A stretch of 64,000 nt of DNA from Mycobacterium kiyosense. GTDB lineage: Bacteria; Actinomycetota; Actinomycetes; Mycobacteriales; Mycobacteriaceae. Location: positions 3,720,001 to 3,784,000 of the forward strand of contig AP025179.1 of NCBI GenBank assembly GCA_021654635.1, written 5' to 3'. Both the position numbers and the translations under genes were made by a program. This document shows, piece by piece, positions 18,600 to 27,560 of this stretch. Position 1 is the stretch's first letter, and each line of letters begins with the position of its first letter. The notes under the pieces are model-generated. The model made no database searches. It was not told the DNA's origin and saw only the letters and a program-made list of their open reading frames with translations.

Positions 18600-19709
18600 T
18601 CAATTCCCCTGCGCGTCGCGGACACTTTGCGGTAACCGTGGATCTGCGGGACCGATGCGGATGGAGGTTCTGCTGGGGATCGGAACGGATCGGTCGGGAC
18701 ACGCCATATCCGTACCGCCACCGCAGATTCCGGATCGCAGGTACGACGGCGAATTCACCGCGGTGGAGTCGTTTTGCACCTGCAGCCAGGTCCAGGGTCC
18801 GAAGTAGGACACGCCGGTCCACAGGCACACCACGCCGGTTACCGCCAGCGTGGACACCTTGTTGCGCCACCGCGGGTTGATGGACTGCAGACCCGTTTCG
18901 ACAAACGTCTCGCCGCGATCGTTGCGCGTGACGCGCAAAAACGTGACCCCGCAACCGAACAGCGCCATGATGAATCCCTCGTAAAGCGGGAACTGGTAGA
19001 CGGTTCCCGCGAACAAACTCAGGCTCCCCACCACGCCCTGATAGATCCACACCTGCGGAATGATGAACAGGGCGAACTCGAATGGCATCCAGATGCCGGC
19101 CAGCAGGAAGAACAGTGCGACCCATCGCGAGATCTGGCCCAGCTGTGGGAATTTGCGCTCCGAGAAACGCAACCACCAGGCTCCGATCAGGGACAGCAGC
19201 ACCCCGGAGTAGACGTATTGCGGCAGGGCGTAGAGCAGTCCGTCGGGAAAATGAGCCTGCCCGGGATAGCGGAATCCGGGAATGTAATTCGCCCAGGTGC
19301 CCCAGCTGATGCTGTGGGCGTTCATGGCGAAGGTGTAGTTGTAGAAGTTCACCATCGGCTCCCAGAAGTAGCCGATCATCATGCCGATGACGAGCTTGCC
19401 GTCGAAGGAGACCTTGCCGTCCCTGATCCAGGGTTTGATCAGGAACCGCCAGCACAGGTAGACCGTTGAGGCGGCACTGGCGATCTCCAGTGCCCGCAGG
19501 TACCACAGGTACGGGTAGTGGTCCGGCCCCGACGGTATGGGCCGGCCGAAGTCGTCGGAGGCGAACCAGCGCAGCCATCCCTGCGCGGCTATCACCAGCA
19601 GCAGTGCCCCCAACGCGGCGAACCACCAGATCGGCTTCGATTCGGCGTTGGGCTGAGCCGGCAGAGATGACGGGGACGTCTTCGAAGATGTCGACTTGGC
19701 CTGCGTCAT
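18600..19709 (-). CDS. AveC-like (spirocyclase family) polytopic membrane protein
   Basis: 369 aa with about seven to eight hydrophobic segments: IWWFAALGALLLVIAAQGW, LEIASAASTVYLCWRFL, LVIGMMIGYFWEPMVNFYN, YVYSGVLLSLIGAWWL, WVALFFLLAGIWMPFEFALF, GVVGSLSLFAGTVYQF, GFIMALFGCGVTFL and LAVTGVVCLWTGVSYFG. The pattern YFWEPMVNFYNYTFAMNAHS and the hydrophobic layout resemble mycobacterial AveC-like proteins (the family named for the Streptomyces avermectin spirocyclase/dehydratase). The C-terminal 60 residues are polar. It is the last gene of an LLM-SDR-AveC operon (33 bp after the SDR), which suggests action on a hydrophobic metabolite. The family call is from recall. Confidence 0.72.
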   Translation of the reverse strand: MTQAKSTSSKTSPSSLPAQPNAESKPIWWFAALGALLLVIAAQGWLRWFASDDFGRPIPSGPDHYPYLWYLRALEIASAASTVYLCWRFLIKPWIRDGKVSFDGKLVIGMMIGYFWEPMVNFYNYTFAMNAHSISWGTWANYIPGFRYPGQAHFPDGLLYALPQYVYSGVLLSLIGAWWLRFSERKFPQLGQISRWVALFFLLAGIWMPFEFALFIIPQVWIYQGVVGSLSLFAGTVYQFPLYEGFIMALFGCGVTFLRVTRNDRGETFVETGLQSINPRWRNKVSTLAVTGVVCLWTGVSYFGPWTWLQVQNDSTAVNSPSYLRSGICGGGTDMACPDRSVPIPSRTSIRIGPADPRLPQSVRDAQGN

Positions 19710-19741
19710 CAGGACCTCCGATCTTGGGGAACCGCCAACCT

Positions 19742-20506
19742 TCAGAACAGACTTACCGACATGGCGTTATCGACGGGCAAGGCGACACCCGATACGAACT
19801 CGGCCTCCCCGCTTGCGAGGTACACCAACGCGCGGGCGATGTCGTCGGGAACGCCGACACGCCCCTGCTTGGCGGCCACCACGTCGGCAATCGGCATCGG
19901 CGCAACGGACTCGTAGATGGCTTTGATGCCGTCGAGCATCGGCGTCTCGATGATGCCGGGCAGCACACAGTTCACCCTGATGCCCAGGGGCCGTAGCTCG
20001 AGCGCTGCGGACTGGGTGAGGTTGATCAGCGCGGCTTTGGACGCCGCATAGCCGGCCATCGCGGGCATGCCGCGCAACCCCGCGGTGGACGCGGTGATCA
20101 GGATGGCACCGCCGCCGCGTTCGGCGATGCGCGGGGCCGCGTACTTGATCCCGTAGTACGGACCGGCGATGTTGACGGCCAATGTCCGCTGCAGATCCTC
20201 GGCAGACGCATCGACGATCAAACCGCCGGCGGAACTGACCCCCGCGTTGTTGATCAACACGTCAAGGCCGCCGAACGCCTCGACGGTCGCCTCGACCGCG
20301 GCCTGAACGTCAGCCGGTTCGCTGACATCGCAATGCAATGCTGTTGCCGCGCAGGTAGTTTCGGCTAGCGATTGGGCGGCGGGCAGATCGATGTCCGCGA
20401 TCAGGACCTTGGCACCCGCCTCCAGCAGACGCAGCACGGTGGCTCGGCCGATCCCGGACGCACCCCCCGTGACCAGCGCGACCTTGCCGTCAACCGCGGT
20501 GCTCAT
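19742..20506 (-). CDS. Short-chain dehydrogenase/reductase (classical SDR)
   Basis: 254 aa. The cofactor motif TGGASGIG is at residues 13-20, DID at 38-40 suggests NAD(H) preference, NNAG is at 86-89, and the catalytic Ser140, Tyr153 and Lys157 (YAASK) are in place. The C-terminus (YLASGEAEFVSGVALPVDNA) is typical of classical SDRs. Its ATG overlaps the stop of the LLM oxidoreductase by 4 nt (ATGA), so the two are coupled. It probably oxidises or reduces a hydroxyl/keto group of the metabolite handled by the operon. Confidence 0.92.
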   Translation of the reverse strand: MSTAVDGKVALVTGGASGIGRATVLRLLEAGAKVLIADIDLPAAQSLAETTCAATALHCDVSEPADVQAAVEATVEAFGGLDVLINNAGVSSAGGLIVDASAEDLQRTLAVNIAGPYYGIKYAAPRIAERGGGAILITASTAGLRGMPAMAGYAASKAALINLTQSAALELRPLGIRVNCVLPGIIETPMLDGIKAIYESVAPMPIADVVAAKQGRVGVPDDIARALVYLASGEAEFVSGVALPVDNAMSVSLF

Positions 20507-21672
20507 GAAAGCCCTTCGCCGCCAAGAAGTTTGATCACCTGCGAGATCTGATGGCTCCAGTGGGCCCCGTATTCGGGATCAGCGCTGGCGGCCATATTGA
20601 AGAAGCTGACCTCGTTGATCCCCGCGTCGATCATCTCCTGAACACGACCGGCAACGCGTTCCGGCCCTCCCCACACCAGCGCGAAATCGGTGACCTGATC
20701 CGGAATCTTCGCCGTCATCTCGGCGACCCGCTGGGGACTGGCCAGCATCGGGTTGATGTCCTGAGCCCAGTTGAAGTCGCCGAGCGGATTCTCGAAGCCC
20801 CACTTTTCCCAGGTCTTGCTCGAATCGATGCTGGCGCACGTGATCGCAATCCAGCCCGGGTTGGGCTGACGTGCCAGCTCCCACGCTGTTTTGTCGTCTT
20901 CGGCGAGGACTGTGATCACCTGGGCGTTGAACCGCAACGCCTCAGGATCGCGGCCCTCTTTCTCGGCGAAAGCTTTGATCCCGCCGATGTAGTCGGCGAG
21001 CCAGGCGTAGTCGTTGCCGGCGCCACCGGGCAGAAATGTCAGCCAGCCGTTGCCGACCGTGCCGGCCAAGCGCTGGATCCGCGGCCCGCCGCCGACGAAC
21101 AGCAGCTGCGGTGGGCCACCTTCCCACATCGGGATCGGGAAGATGGCATCGCGCAGCGGCCAGAACTCCGAGTCCCGCGACACCGGTGCAGCGCCGGATT
21201 CCCACAATGTCTTCCAGATCGCCGCGGCCTCTTCCAGCCGCGAGAACGGCTTGCTGCGCACCTCGCCGAACGGCTTGAACTGCTTCTCCTCGCCGGCGCC
21301 GATCGCAAACGTCATGCGGCCCTTGGACATATGCTGCAGCGTCATCATTTCCTGGGCCATCACCGCTGGGCTGCGCCGCAGCGGATCGATCACCGCCAAC
21401 AGGATCTCGATGTCCTGGGTCAGAACCGCCGCGGCGGCGCACATCTCCATCGAGCCGAACCACGCGTCGGCGTAGAAACTCGTCGGCGCCGAAGGATCGG
21501 CGGCCGGCACCGGCGGGGTGAGCATCCCTTGCGGGTGCGTCGACATGATCTGGTCGGGCAGATCGAGGAACTCCCAACCCTGCGCCTCAGCTCGTTTGAA
21601 CGATTCCAGAGCCGCCTCCATCGGCGGGAATTCGTTGCCGAACAGACCGAACTTCACCGTCTTTGAACTCAA
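20503..21672 (-). CDS. LLM-class (F420-dependent type) oxidoreductase
   Basis: About 389 aa. The luciferase-like TIM barrel is recognisable from KFGLFGNEFPP, GWEFLDLPDQIM, VLTQDIEILLAVIDPLRRSPAVMAQEMMTLQHMSKGRMTFAIGAGEEKQFKPFG and PQLLFVGGGPRIQRLAGTVGNGWLTF. The last of these is typical of F420-using mycobacterial members. Start: TTG at 21672 has AAAGG 7 nt upstream; a GTG two codons earlier is nearly on top of that RBS. First gene of the LLM-SDR-AveC unit. A TTGACA at 21737-21742 (reverse strand) could be a -35 element, but no convincing -10 follows. Confidence 0.9.
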   Translation of the reverse strand: MSSKTVKFGLFGNEFPPMEAALESFKRAEAQGWEFLDLPDQIMSTHPQGMLTPPVPAADPSAPTSFYADAWFGSMEMCAAAAVLTQDIEILLAVIDPLRRSPAVMAQEMMTLQHMSKGRMTFAIGAGEEKQFKPFGEVRSKPFSRLEEAAAIWKTLWESGAAPVSRDSEFWPLRDAIFPIPMWEGGPPQLLFVGGGPRIQRLAGTVGNGWLTFLPGGAGNDYAWLADYIGGIKAFAEKEGRDPEALRFNAQVITVLAEDDKTAWELARQPNPGWIAITCASIDSSKTWEKWGFENPLGDFNWAQDINPMLASPQRVAEMTAKIPDQVTDFALVWGGPERVAGRVQEMIDAGINEVSFFNMAASADPEYGAHWSHQISQVIKLLGGEGLS

Positions 21673-21826
21673 CCTCACGCCTTTCGCTCTTGTGATCTGG
21701 ACCACTGAGAGCATGGTGTTCTATGAGAGTGACTCCTGTCAAGAGCGTTACTAGCACGAGCTGCGGAGGGCTTGCATACTCGATGAAACCGGCGCGAGGA
21801 ATCGGCTCGACCTGTCGGTCCAGCGC

Positions 21827-22160
21827 ATGCTTACCTGGACCGGGCCCGCCTTGATGGCGGTGTTCTTCCTCGGTTTCTGGGTCCTGGGCCACTTCATTCC
21901 GCCGCCGTCGCCCAGTCGCACCCCCGAGGAGGTGGTGGCGTTCTTCCGCGACCACGCCGCCCAGAAGCGCGCCGGTCTGATTCTGGTGAGCCTTGCCGGC
22001 GCGCTGGTCTGCACGTGCAGCATGGCGATCAGTGGGCAACTCAAGCGAATCAGCACTCCGCTGGCCTACGTCCAGATGCTGTTCGGCGCGTTGCTGGCGC
22101 TCGAGTTCATCTCCCCCATCTTCGTCTGGCAGGCCATCCGGCTGCAGCGTGAACCTAACC
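21827..22160 (+). pseudogene. 5' fragment of a polytopic mycobacterial membrane protein gene
   Basis: The reading frame from the ATG at 21827 (MLTWTGPALMAVFFLGFWVL) encodes about 110 residues with two and a half hydrophobic segments and the motif HFIPPPSPSRTPEEVVAFFRDHA. I recognise this as the start of a roughly 230-aa mycobacterial membrane protein family. After FVWQAIRLQRE the match ends and the frame enters the antisense of the convergent TetR gene. The 3' half is missing, which points to a deletion or rearrangement junction near 22150. The frame stays open beyond the junction, but only by accident. Confidence 0.65.
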
Positions 22161-22784
22161 GCTACCAGTCGACGGGATCCCAGCTTGCAGTGCGTCGAGG
22201 CCGGCCTGGAGATGGTCGACCACCCGACCACCCTCGCCCAGCCAAACCCGCAGAGCGGTGCGGAAGGCCGCCACGGCGGCGCCCGCCAGCACTCCGGCTT
22301 CGATATCGTCGTCGGGATCGGTGCCACGGTCAGCAGCCAGAACGCGACGCACAATCGTCTCGACCTGATCGCAGTAGTGCAGATAGCGCGTATACAGCGC
22401 CGGTTCCTTATGACACAAACGCGTTCGCGCCAACGCAAATTCGGGATCGGACTCAGCCCAGTACACGGCGTTGTCCAGCAAGACTTCACGCACTCGCGCC
22501 CAACCCGAACCACCGGGCGACGTGGACTGCGCCATCAGCGCGCGATAGGAGTTCATCCGCTCGTCGATATCGAAGAAGACCGCGTTTTCCTTGGTGCCGA
22601 AGTGCCGGAAAAACGTGCTGGGAGCATAATCCGCGGCCTCGGCAATCTCCTCCACCGTGGTCTGCGCGAAACCCTTCTCCTCGTACTGCCGAAGCGCGAC
22701 CAACGCCAACTCACGTCGGCCCCGCTGCATCCGGCGCGTCCTCGTCGTCGGCGGTTTCGCAGCAGCCACCTCACCGGCATTCAT
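22155..22784 (-). CDS. TetR/AcrR-family transcriptional regulator
   Basis: About 209 aa from the ATG at 22784. The N-terminal helix-turn-helix is clear: ALVALRQYEEKGFAQTTVEEIAEAADYAPSTFFRHFGTKENAV. The ligand-binding domain includes LLDNAVYWAESDPEFALARTRLCHKEPALYTRYLHYCDQVE. The stop lies inside or at the junction with the truncated membrane gene, so the extreme C-terminus (GIPSTGSG) may be altered. It is divergent from an SRPBCC gene across 55 bp, the usual arrangement for a repressor and its target. Confidence 0.9.
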   Translation of the reverse strand: MNAGEVAAAKPPTTRTRRMQRGRRELALVALRQYEEKGFAQTTVEEIAEAADYAPSTFFRHFGTKENAVFFDIDERMNSYRALMAQSTSPGGSGWARVREVLLDNAVYWAESDPEFALARTRLCHKEPALYTRYLHYCDQVETIVRRVLAADRGTDPDDDIEAGVLAGAAVAAFRTALRVWLGEGGRVVDHLQAGLDALQAGIPSTGSG

Positions 22785-22839
22785 ATACGCCCCCCAAGCT
22801 GACGACGACACCACGACAACGGAAATGGGACTCACTCCA

Positions 22840-23304
22840 ATGACGAGAGAATACCCACCCCTGCATCACGCCACGGCGTCAGCACACAGCGCTGCGCCGG
22901 CGGCAACGGTCTACAACCTGCTCACCGACGGCGCGAACTGGCCCAGATGGATCAATCTCGACTCCATGACACTGGAGCGCGAGGGCCAAGAGGGCGGCGA
23001 AAGCGTGGGCGCCATTCGTCGATTCCGGTTCCGCCGCGCCGGCATCAGATTCGTCACTCACGAACAAGTCGCCGAGCTCATCCCGCAACGCCGCTTCGGC
23101 TACGCCCTGGTTTCTGGTCTGCCATTGCGCAACTACCGCGCGAACGTCGACCTCACCCCAACACCCAACGGCGGAACCCACATTCAATGGTCGGGAACGT
23201 GGAACACGGCGCTGACAGGAACGGGATTGCCGACCCGATTGCTCATCAAACGGCTCTACCGGCAGTTCAGCCACGGGCTTGCCCGTGCAGCCGAACGGGT
23301 ATGA
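22840..23304 (+). CDS. SRPBCC/polyketide cyclase-like protein
   Basis: 154 aa from the ATG at 22840; an in-frame ATG at 22825 is possible. The helix-grip fold pattern is present: SAPAATVYNLLTDGANWPRWINLDSM, SVGAIRRFRFRRAGIRFVTHEQV, RFGYALVSGLPLRNYRANVDLTP, GGTHIQWSGTW and a long C-terminal helix. The divergent TetR gene is the likely regulator. It may act on a lipid, aromatic or polyketide-like compound, perhaps together with the nearby LLM/SDR/AveC-like operon; this link is inferred from proximity only. Confidence 0.85.
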   Translation: MTREYPPLHHATASAHSAAPAATVYNLLTDGANWPRWINLDSMTLEREGQEGGESVGAIRRFRFRRAGIRFVTHEQVAELIPQRRFGYALVSGLPLRNYRANVDLTPTPNGGTHIQWSGTWNTALTGTGLPTRLLIKRLYRQFSHGLARAAERV

Positions 23305-23407
23305 GGACTGACCCCGCACCGGAATCGCTGGCACGCACCGGGGGTAGGTATGCAAAGCTGGTTTGCACGGGTCGAAGACCCGGCTGACTGATCTAACGGA
23401 GGGCGCG

Positions 23408-24292
23408 ATGACCTTCAACGAGGGTATGCAGATCGATACCAGCTCCGCGTCCTCCTCCGGCGGCGGTGGCGGGATGGGGCCGATCGCCATCGGTGGCGGC
23501 ATCGGCGGCCTGCTGATCGTGGTGGTCGCCATGCTGCTCGGCGTCGACCCCGGCGGGATCATCAGCCAGCAGCCGATGGACACCGGCGGCGACGTGGCGC
23601 CCGGATTCGACCTAAACAAGTGCAAGACCGGTGCCGACGCCAACAAGTACGTGCAGTGCCGGGTGGTGGCCACCGGCAATTCACTGGACGCGGTGTGGAA
23701 GCAGCTGATGCCCAGCTACACCAAACCGAAAATGCGGCTGTTCAGCGGCACGGTCAGCACCGGATGCGGGCCGGCCAGCACCGAAGTCGGACCGTTCTAC
23801 TGCCCGGTGGACAAGACGGCGTACTTCGACACCGACTTCTTCTCGGTGCTGGTCGACCGATTCGGTTCCAGCGGTGGGCCTTTCGCCCAGGAATACGTGG
23901 TGGCCCATGAGTACGGCCACCACGTGCAGAACCTGCAGCACACCCTCGGCCGCGCCCAGCAGGGGGCACAGGGCTCGCAGGGAAACGGTGTGCGCACCGA
24001 ACTGCAGGCCGACTGCTACGCCGGGGTGTGGGCCCACTACGCCTCGACGGTCAAGCAGGACAGCACCGGACGGCCGTTCCTGGAGCCGTTGAGCGACAAG
24101 GACATTTCTGACGCGTTGTCGGCGGCGGCGTCGGTGGGTGACGACCGCATCCAGGCGGAGGTGAACGGCCGCGTCAACCCCGAGTCCTGGACGCACGGAT
24201 CCTCGGCGCAACGCCAGAAGTGGTTCACCATCGGCTACCAGAGCGGCGACCCCAACAAGTGCGACACCTTCGCCACCAACGACTTGGGTTAG
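23408..24292 (+). CDS. YpfJ-like neutral zinc metallopeptidase, single-pass membrane anchored (Rv2575-like)
   Basis: 294 aa; the ATG at 23408 has GGAGGG 5 nt upstream. After a Gly/Ser-rich N-terminus (SSASSSGGGGGMG) comes one membrane segment, IAIGGGIGGLLIVVVAMLLG (about residues 26-46), then an extracytoplasmic domain. The active site HEYGHHVQ fits HExxH, with the downstream third ligand likely in ELQADCYAG. The Cys pairs at CKTG/CRVV and CGPAS/CPVD could form disulfides outside the membrane. Substrate unknown. The upstream 100 bp show no recognisable promoter. Confidence 0.92.
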   Translation: MTFNEGMQIDTSSASSSGGGGGMGPIAIGGGIGGLLIVVVAMLLGVDPGGIISQQPMDTGGDVAPGFDLNKCKTGADANKYVQCRVVATGNSLDAVWKQLMPSYTKPKMRLFSGTVSTGCGPASTEVGPFYCPVDKTAYFDTDFFSVLVDRFGSSGGPFAQEYVVAHEYGHHVQNLQHTLGRAQQGAQGSQGNGVRTELQADCYAGVWAHYASTVKQDSTGRPFLEPLSDKDISDALSAAASVGDDRIQAEVNGRVNPESWTHGSSAQRQKWFTIGYQSGDPNKCDTFATNDLG

Positions 24293-24440
24293 CCGGGTTT
24301 AACCGAGCATCTTCGCAACTCCCTGCGGCGCCCGGCCGTCAGCGCGTCAAGCGCCCAACGGGTGGCTGCCGTTGAGCAGGGGACCCGGCCGGCCGAGGTC
24401 GTCGTGGTCATCCACGCCGAAACACCGTCGCTGAAAACGG

Positions 24441-24884
24441 CTACCAGGGCCGCGTCGAGCAGGTCACGCCGGTGGTCGCGGTTTGATTCACCACTACCTG
24501 GCCGTCGACGGCGATTTCGCAGTGCAGTTCGGGAGTGCCCGACCCGCAGTTGGGCCAGTGGCAGCCGCCGCTGGCGTTGACGAACGCCCACTGGTTGGGG
24601 TTGGTCAGGGTCGCGGTGTACACCAGCGGCGTGCCGGGGCTGAACGACACCGGCACGGTGGTCAGAAACTGCGACGAGTTCGCGTCGAAAGCCGCCTGGC
24701 TGGGCGGATCGGTGGTGATGTAGCGCACGTTGCCGGTCAGTTCGCCGGTGGCGGTAACGGTGTAGGTGACCTGGTGACCGTCCGCGTGCGCGGTCGCCGG
24801 CATCTGCAGCACTGCGAAGGCCACGGCGATCGTCGCCGCAGACGCTGCCGCAACCGCGCTCACGCTTTTTCGCACGTTCGTCAT
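24441..24884 (-). CDS. Secreted conserved mycobacterial protein (Rv2576c-like)
   Basis: 147 aa with a clear Sec signal peptide: MTNVRKSV, a hydrophobic core (AVAAASAATIAVAFAVLQM) and a cleavage-like ATAHADG. The mature part is beta-rich (VTYTVTATGELTGNVRYIT) with CHWPNCGSGTPELHCEIAVDG, giving three or four cysteines that could pair. It resembles the MmpS-like secreted fold at the level of pattern (a VTYTVTG-like strand followed by ITTD), but I claim no function. Divergent from the purple acid phosphatase gene across about 75 bp. Confidence 0.85.
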   Translation of the reverse strand: MTNVRKSVSAVAAASAATIAVAFAVLQMPATAHADGHQVTYTVTATGELTGNVRYITTDPPSQAAFDANSSQFLTTVPVSFSPGTPLVYTATLTNPNQWAFVNASGGCHWPNCGSGTPELHCEIAVDGQVVVNQTATTGVTCSTRPW

Positions 24885-24958
24885 ATCGGAAACGCTACCG
24901 GATTCGTTACCCGCACCTAGTTACGTCGGTGTTCACCCGGTTGCGGTATGAAGCAGCC

Positions 24959-26515
24959 ATGACCGACGACCCGGAACAAGCTGGCGTCAGCCGGCGCGCG
25001 CTGCTGGGTACCGGGGCAGCGGCGGCGGTGCTCGGGGCCGGCGCCGGGGTGGGCGGCGCCGCGCTGCTCTGGTCGAAATCACCGGGGGTCTGGGTTCGGC
25101 CCGACCGCACCGGCGCCCCGCCGGTGGGTGGTCTGCATCTGCAGTTCGGCCGCGACGCCGCCACCGAAGTAGTGGTCTCCTGGCACAGCACGGATGCGGT
25201 ACACAACCCGCGCGTGCTGTTGGGCACGCCCACCGGCGGCCTGGGTACCGGCGTGGCCGCCGAAACCCGCACGTATCGGGATGCCAAGTCGGGCAACGAA
25301 GTTCGCGTCAACCATGCTCGGCTCACCGGCCTGACCCCCGATACCGACTACATCTATGCCGCCGTGCACGACGGCGCCACGCCCGAACTCGGCTCCATCA
25401 GGACCGCACCGTCCGGCCGAAAACCGTTCCGCTTCACCAGTTTCGGTGACCAGTCGACGCCTGCCCTGGGCCGGTTGTCCGACGGGACCTACATCAGCGA
25501 CAACATCGGCTCCCCCGCGGCCGGCGACACCACCGCGGCCATCGAACGGATGGCGCCGCTGTTCAACCTGGTCAACGGCGACCTGTGTTACGCCAACTTG
25601 GCCCACGACCGGATCCGCACCTGGTCGGACTGGTTCGTCAACAACTCCCGCTCGGCCCGGCACCGGCCGTGGATGCCCGCGGCGGGCAACCACGAGAACG
25701 AATTAGGCAACGGCCCAGTCGGTTACGGCGCCTACCAGACGTACTTCACGGTGCCCGATTCCGGCGCCGACGCCGAACTACGCGGACTGTGGTATTCGTT
25801 CACCGCCGGCTCGGTGCGCGTGATCAGCCTGAACAATGACGACATCGCCTATCAGGACGGCGGCAACTCCTACATTCACGGCTATTCCGGTGGCGCGCAA
25901 AAGCGTTGGCTTGCAGCCGAACTGGACGCGGCTCGGCGAGATCCCGGGATCGACTGGGTGGTGATCTGCATGCACCAGACGGCGATCTCGACCGCCAAGG
26001 GCAACGGCGCCGACCTGGGGATCCGCCAGGAATGGCTGCCGCTGTTCGACCAGTACCACGTCGATCTGGTGCTGTGCGGACACGAGCACCACTACGAGCG
26101 GTCCCATCCGTTGCGCGGCACGATGGGCACCGACACCCGCACGCCGATCCCCGTCGACACCCGCAGCGACGTCATCGACGTCACCCGGGGAACGGTGCAC
26201 GTCGTCATCGGCGGGGGCGGCACGTCGCGACCGACCAATGGGCTGTTCTTCCCCGACCTGCGGTGCCAGGTGATCACGGGGGTGGGGGAATTCGATCCTG
26301 CCGTCGGGCGAAAGCCGCCGATCTACGTGATGGAGGATGCGCCGTGGTCGGCGTTTCGGGACCGCGACAATCCGTACGGTTTCGTGGCTTTCGACGTCGA
26401 CCCGGGCGTTTCCGGCGGGTCGACGTCGATCAAGGCGACGTACCACGTGGTGACGGGACCCTACGGCGCGACGCGGGCGGTGGATCAGTTCACTTTGACC
26501 AAGCCCCGCGGTTAA
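24959..26515 (+). CDS. Purple acid phosphatase-like metallophosphoesterase, Tat-type signal (Rv2577-like)
   Basis: 518 aa. The N-terminus SRRALLGTGAAAAVLGAGAG is a twin-arginine-type signal. After an N-terminal fibronectin-like domain (GLHLQFGRDAATEVVVSWHS) the binuclear-metal motifs appear in order: FGDQS, NGDLCYAN, GNHENE, CMHQT and GHEHHYERS. This order defines purple-acid-phosphatase-type enzymes acting outside the membrane on phosphomonoesters or diesters. The M. tuberculosis ortholog has been reported, as I recall, as a phosphatase/phosphodiesterase. Its last codons overlap the stop of the convergent radical SAM gene. Confidence 0.92.
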   Translation: MTDDPEQAGVSRRALLGTGAAAAVLGAGAGVGGAALLWSKSPGVWVRPDRTGAPPVGGLHLQFGRDAATEVVVSWHSTDAVHNPRVLLGTPTGGLGTGVAAETRTYRDAKSGNEVRVNHARLTGLTPDTDYIYAAVHDGATPELGSIRTAPSGRKPFRFTSFGDQSTPALGRLSDGTYISDNIGSPAAGDTTAAIERMAPLFNLVNGDLCYANLAHDRIRTWSDWFVNNSRSARHRPWMPAAGNHENELGNGPVGYGAYQTYFTVPDSGADAELRGLWYSFTAGSVRVISLNNDDIAYQDGGNSYIHGYSGGAQKRWLAAELDAARRDPGIDWVVICMHQTAISTAKGNGADLGIRQEWLPLFDQYHVDLVLCGHEHHYERSHPLRGTMGTDTRTPIPVDTRSDVIDVTRGTVHVVIGGGGTSRPTNGLFFPDLRCQVITGVGEFDPAVGRKPPIYVMEDAPWSAFRDRDNPYGFVAFDVDPGVSGGSTSIKATYHVVTGPYGATRAVDQFTLTKPRG

Positions 26516-27552
26516 AACAGGGTCTGTTGGACGGGCCCGGGCATTGTCGTTGCTACTACGGCCGGCGTCGTCAGCCGGTGGTCGCCGCTTAGCCGGTACT
26601 TCGCCGCCAACGGCCGGGCGCGGTCGCGCAGCATGTCGCGGTAGGTCTGCGGCAGATATGCGCTGCGGCGGTACAACTCGCGATAGCGGCTTACCAGTTC
26701 GGGATGCGCGCGGGCCAGCCAGGACATGAACCATTGGCGGGTCGAGCCGCGCAGATGCAGACCGAAAACCGTCACGCCGGTCGCGCCGGCGGCCGCGATC
26801 CGGCCCAGCAGGTCATCGAGGTGCTCGACCGAATCGGTGAGGTGCGGCAGCACCGGCGCCACCATCACGTGGCAGGCCAGATTGGCCTCGCGAATCGCGG
26901 AGATCAGCGCCAGCCGTGCCTGCGGCGTGGGCGTACCCGGCTCGACGTCGCGGTGCAGTTCGGCATCACCTACCGCCAGCGATACCGACACCGACACCGG
27001 AACCTGTTGGGCCGCTTCGGTGATCAGCTTGAGGTCGCGGCGCAGCAGCGTTCCCTTGGTCAGGATCGACAGTGGTGTCCCGGAGGCTGCGAGAGCGGTG
27101 ATGATGCCGGGCATCAGCGCGTACCGCCCCTCGGCGCGCTGGTAGGGGTCGGTGTTGGTGCCCAGTGCGACGGTTTCGCGCTGCCACGACGGTCTTGCGA
27201 GTTCGCGGCGCAGTACCTCGGCGACGTTGGTCTTGACCACGACCTGGGTGTCGAAGTCGGCACCGGAGTCGAAGTCCAGGTATTCGTGGGTGGGGCGGGC
27301 AAAGCAGTAGCGGCAGGCGTGCGAGCAGCCACGGTAGCCGTTGACGGTGTACCGGAAGGGCAGGGCGGCCGCATTGGGCACCTTGTTCAGCGCGGACTTG
27401 CACAGCACCTCGTGGAACGTCATGCCCTCGAACTGCGGCACTCGCACGCTGCGGACGAAGCCGATCCGCTGCAGGCCGGGCAGCGCGCCGTCGTCCTGCG
27501 GAGAATCGACGGGGGAACCGTTGACAGCTATCGTTTGGCCGGCCCAGCGCAT
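26512..27552 (-). CDS. Radical SAM protein, SplB-like (Rv2578c-like), LexA-box controlled
   Basis: 346 aa from the ATG at 27552. The cluster motif CSHACRYCFA (CxxxCxxC) binds the 4Fe-4S cluster; the preceding FRYTVNGYRGCSHACRYC and downstream ALGTNTDPYQRAE, LTKGTLLRRD and LHLRGSTRQWFM are typical of Rv2578c/spore-photoproduct-lyase-like radical SAM proteins. A perfect SOS box lies 9 bp upstream, so DNA damage should induce it. Together these suggest a nucleic-acid repair or modification role; whether it reverses UV photoproducts is not shown. In M. tuberculosis the divergent neighbour is dhaA; here no gene is present. Confidence 0.9.
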   Translation of the reverse strand: MRWAGQTIAVNGSPVDSPQDDGALPGLQRIGFVRSVRVPQFEGMTFHEVLCKSALNKVPNAAALPFRYTVNGYRGCSHACRYCFARPTHEYLDFDSGADFDTQVVVKTNVAEVLRRELARPSWQRETVALGTNTDPYQRAEGRYALMPGIITALAASGTPLSILTKGTLLRRDLKLITEAAQQVPVSVSVSLAVGDAELHRDVEPGTPTPQARLALISAIREANLACHVMVAPVLPHLTDSVEHLDDLLGRIAAAGATGVTVFGLHLRGSTRQWFMSWLARAHPELVSRYRELYRRSAYLPQTYRDMLRDRARPLAAKYRLSGDHRLTTPAVVATTMPGPVQQTLF

Positions 27553-27560
27553 ACCCCTAT

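Noticed and set aside
21705..21745. TTGACA-containing promoter for the LLM oxidoreductase operon
   Set aside because: The -35-like hexamer is exact, but no TANNNT lies at 16-19 bp; kept only as a remark in the gene entry.
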